The notes under the pieces: model-generated
What the model saw: the letters and a program-made list of their open reading frames with translations, nothing else
The model's database searches: none
Told to the model about the DNA's origin: nothing
DNA from: Pterois miles
Taxonomy: Eukaryota; Chordata; Actinopteri; Perciformes; Scorpaenidae
Length of the DNA: 64,000 bases
Assembly (NCBI GenBank): GCA_947000775.1
Contig: CAMQGK010000008.1
Coordinates: forward strand, 5,110,501-5,174,500
Direction: 5' to 3'
Made by a program: the position numbers and the translations under genes
Shown here: positions 61,847-64,000 of the stretch, one piece after another
Position numbering within the stretch: the first letter of the stretch is position 1
Layout of the letters: each line of letters opens with the position of its first letter

Positions 61847-62818
61847 TAGGGATAGGAATCACCAGAGGCCCCACAATACGATATTATCACAATATGATAT
61901 TATCACTAAAAGATATTATCACAATACGATATTATCACAATATATTATCACTATAAAATATTATCACAACACGATATTATCACAATATACAGTATTATCA
62001 CTATAAGATAATATGACAGTATGATATTATCAGGATACAATATTATCACAATATGATATTATCACAATATTATCACAATGCAATATAATCACAATAAAAT
62101 ATTATCACTGTAAGATATTATCATGATATGATATTAACAGGATACAATATTATCACGATTTGATATTATCACTATAAGATATTATCACAATATGATATCA
62201 CAATATTATCACGATGCAATATAATCACAATACAATATTATCACGGTACAATATTATCACGGTACAATATTATCACCGTAAGATATTATCATGATACAAT
62301 ATTATCACCGTAAGATATTATCATGATACAATATTATCACAATACAATATCATGACAATATTTAAGTCACAATCGTACTGCGATTTAAACATTTTGTAAT
62401 ATGCCGAGTATTGCTATAAGACATATTGTGATATATTACCTTTTTCAACTGCAAACTATGCAGCTTGTCAACATGTGTTTTATCTAATAAGATACAGTTT
62501 TCATTCACATATTTTGAGGTCAGAGGTTAAGGGACCACTTTGAAAATGGCCGTGCCATTTTCCTTGCCAAAATCTAGTGTTATTATGAAGCGTTATTTCG
62601 CATTCTCCCCAAGCTAAAATGACATGGTTGGTACCGATTCCTTAGTTTTTTCATGTGATATGTCTTCACTCTCTTGCTACATCTGAAAGACAGAATAGCG
62701 GCTGGATTGTTAAGAGCTTTATAGTTTAAAATCAATACTTGACGTCAGTGTATCAATAAAATATTGCCATCAAAAATATCACAATACTATACTGTATGGA
62801 TTTTTCCCCCAACTCCTA
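61847..62818. mobile_element. hAT-like element with internal 16-bp tandem array
   Basis: It starts TAGGGATAGGAATCACC and ends CCCCAACTCCTA, weakly inverted. Flanks ATAAAAAT (61839-61846) and ATAAAAAC (62819-62826) match at 7 of 8. The left half is an array of GATATTATCACAATAC-like units. The right half holds CACATATTTTGAGGTCAGAG and ACATGGTTGGTACCGATTCC, blocks seen in the 9327-9860 family. It occupies most of intron 4. Confidence 0.65.
61880..62361 (+). repeat. 16-bp AT-rich minisatellite (GATATTATCACAATAC)
   Basis: About thirty degenerate units of roughly 16 bases vary mainly in the last five bases, with occasional shortened 14-base units. The array lies inside the hAT-like element, where the sequence GATATTATCAC also serves as the subterminal motif. 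Confidence 0.9.
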
Positions 62819-63126
62819 ATAAAAACTGTACCCTGTTGGCCAGCATAGCTCTTTAACACACTTTAGGATGCTAAAAACATTACGATAAGAACATTTCATA
62901 CTCTCCCTACTAGATAGCAGAATGCCTCAAAAATCAAGATTTTCCCAGGCAATCCAGCCCACATGAAGCATTCTTTCTAAATGAGCATTTCTGTTATGAA
63001 ACACAGAACAATATTCCTTTTGTTACACTAAGTTTCTGCGCAGTACTTAGAAAACATGAATGACTACATTCCCTCAGTGCATGTCTAACGACCGACTGTC
63101 ATCTCCCCGCTGCCGGTCCTGCCCAG

Positions 63127-63277
63127 ATGGAGTCGAGCAGCGCAGCTAAGACCAAGAATGACAAGGCCTGGAGGAATGTGTCGGAGGAGATCAAGAGGAT
63201 CTTCCGGACAGCGGTGCTGCAGCTTCAGGAGAAGGGGACCATGAAGATCGCTCAGGCCAAGAAATTCCTTTGCTCTG
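63127..63277 (+). CDS. nwd2: nwd2 coding exon 5 (residues 187-236 plus 1 nt)
   Basis: This 151-nt exon lies between CTGCCCAG and donor GTTAGT, a less common but acceptable donor. It reads MESSSAAKTKNDKAW then RNVSEEIKRIFRTAVLQL, and ends AKKFLCS plus a G that begins the next codon. The charged amphipathic helices (SEEIKRIF, then the Q-L-Q-E-K-G-x-M-K turn) match the NWD2 linker leading to the NACHT domain. The exon ends in phase 1 and the following exon is outside the window. It is the last coding sequence visible here. Confidence 0.9.
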
Positions 63278-63550
63278 GTTAGTTTCAGGTCGACGTCCTC
63301 TCTCATGTCATCTTTTGATCGCTTCTTTTCAAGTCTGAAACAGGCCTTAACTCTCGGATAGGAAGCTCACGTCTATCTCTCTGGGCTTTTATTTGGTATT
63401 TATTTATTTTTACATTAAAAAAAAGACCTTTAAGTTGATGACACAAATGTCAATTTCTGAATAATATGATTCTATGAAAAACCACAGCCTCCGCATGAAT
63501 CTACATGCAGCCTACATTTTCTTCATGTTCGCATATGCTGCTATTATTTC

Positions 63551-63870
63551 TGAGCTATACAATTACTTGTTTAATCAATTAGTCGGATAACAAAAAATAA
63601 TTGTAAATTCTGAAACATTTTGATAATCAGTTAAATGTTTAAGTAGTTGTTTTAGCTTCTCAAATGGAAATATTTGCTGGATTTTAGTCTTCTATTATAG
63701 TTGTCTAAACATGTTGAAACAAGCTATATAAATATGTCACCTTGGCCCTTGGAAAATTATCAAATTTTTACACGTTTCTGATATTTTATAGAGCACACAC
63801 TTAATCGATTAATCTGGAAAATAATAAGTAAATTAATCAATAATGAAAATAATACTTAGTTTCAGCCCTA
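63551..63870 (-). mobile_element. hAT-like element (TAGGGCTGAAACTAAG end)
   Basis: On the minus strand it starts TAGGGCTGAAACTAAGTATT, followed by a run of ATTAATCGATTAAG-type subterminal motifs. The far end (TGAGCTATACAATTAC on the plus strand) is degenerate. It resembles the fragment at 25236-25476. No target duplication is evident. Confidence 0.5.
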
Positions 63871-63878
63871 GTTGCTAC

Positions 63879-64000
63879 CGTAGACTGTATATAAGAAGTG
63901 GACGTAGTCACTGTGACGTTACCCATTGGTTTGTGGACTGCTGTTTTGAAGCCTCGAGTTTGGCATTTTGGCAGTCGCCATCTTGTTTTTTTGAATCAAG
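63879..64000 (+). repeat. GTGGACATAG-family dispersed repeat, copy 6 (cut by window end)
   Basis: It begins TAGACTGTATATAAGAAGTG and runs through GTAGTCACTGTGACGTTACC, TTTGTGGACTGCTGTTTTG and CATTTTGGCAGTCGCCATC to the window edge. This copy gives the clearest left terminus of the family. Confidence 0.65.

Larger units (their letters stand above)
61382..63126 (+). other. nwd2: nwd2 intron 4
   Basis: This 1,745-bp intron runs from GTGAGT to CTGCCCAG. More than half of it (61847-62818) is one hAT-like element with an internal 16-bp tandem array. A 20-base A run lies just before it at 61783-61802. The rest (61382-61782 and 62819-63126) shows nothing assignable apart from the splice signals. Confidence 0.88.
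16095..64000 (+). other. nwd2: nwd2 gene, 5' part (exons 1-5 of a gene continuing past the window)
   Basis: Five exons with GT/AG boundaries join in one frame to encode 236 residues plus one base. Exon lengths are 148, 89, 117, 204 and 151 nt. Introns are 14,926, 13,489, 16,314 and 1,745 bp, then a fifth that runs off the window. The protein follows the N-terminus of vertebrate NWD2: a short leader beginning MWP, then a segment related to DUF4062 (RVFI, AERNALKEHVYPKLRDFC, DLYWG, GPCFVG, GEKYG), then a basic helical linker. Vertebrate NWD2 is about 1,740 residues, with a NACHT nucleotide-binding domain followed by WD40 repeats. Those parts are not in this window. NWD2 is known mainly as a brain-expressed gene of poorly defined function, so no biochemical role is assigned here. 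Confidence 0.93.
63278..64000 (+). other. nwd2: nwd2 intron 5 (left part only)
   Basis: The intron begins at GTTAGT and runs off the window. It holds an AT-rich element ending in CAGCCCTA (63551-63870), followed almost directly by a GTGGACATAG-family copy (63879 to the edge). I see nothing assignable in 63278-63550. Confidence 0.8.

Noticed and set aside
61880..62361. CRISPR-like array of short repeats
   Set aside because: Units are contiguous 16-mers without unique spacers, inside a transposon in a vertebrate intron.
1..64000. An undescribed multi-gene defence, biosynthetic or mobile system
   Set aside because: Only one protein-coding gene is supported. The remaining structure is explained by intronic and intergenic teleost repeats.

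Overview
This window looks like nuclear genomic DNA of a ray-finned fish, most likely a percomorph teleost. Very short exons lie in introns of 13-16 kb. The introns are full of short transposon relics of types common in teleost genomes: hAT-like and TTAA-target elements, tRNA-derived SINEs whose 3' tails end in (TATCT)n or (CTT)n, and AT-rich minisatellites. I see no bacterial, phage or plasmid architecture, no operons and no CRISPR array.

One protein-coding gene is supported: the 5' portion of nwd2 (NACHT and WD repeat domain containing 2), on the + strand. Five coding exons (16095-16242, 31169-31257, 44747-44863, 61178-61381, 63127-63277) have GT/AG junctions and compatible phases. Joined, they encode the first 236 residues plus one base of the next codon. 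The product matches the N-terminal region of vertebrate NWD2 as I recall it, including a DUF4062-like segment. The NACHT ATPase and WD40 parts must lie beyond the right edge. A CpG-richer stretch at about 14.46-15.40 kb is the best candidate for the promoter and 5' leader.

Layout: 1-14.46 kb is upstream intergenic DNA with several transposon relics. 14.46-16.24 kb holds the putative promoter, leader and exon 1. Intron 1 (14.9 kb) carries an hAT-like element with a perfect 8-bp target duplication and a nested SINE, a 42-bp minisatellite and a (TG)n tract. Intron 2 (13.5 kb) carries a 796-bp foldback element and a TTAA-flanked element. Intron 3 (16.3 kb) carries two SINEs, a decayed BED-finger transposase fragment and nested elements. 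Intron 4 (1.7 kb) is more than half filled by an hAT-like element with a 16-bp tandem repeat. The window ends in intron 5, inside another repeat copy.

The other open reading frames are short, mostly fall in repeats or introns, and match nothing I recognise. I found no convincing undescribed biological system. The most distinctive material is the structure of the mobile elements: nested insertions, an empty-site comparison, internal tandem expansions and a long hairpin. Family names for repeats come from recognition and structural hallmarks, not from a database search.
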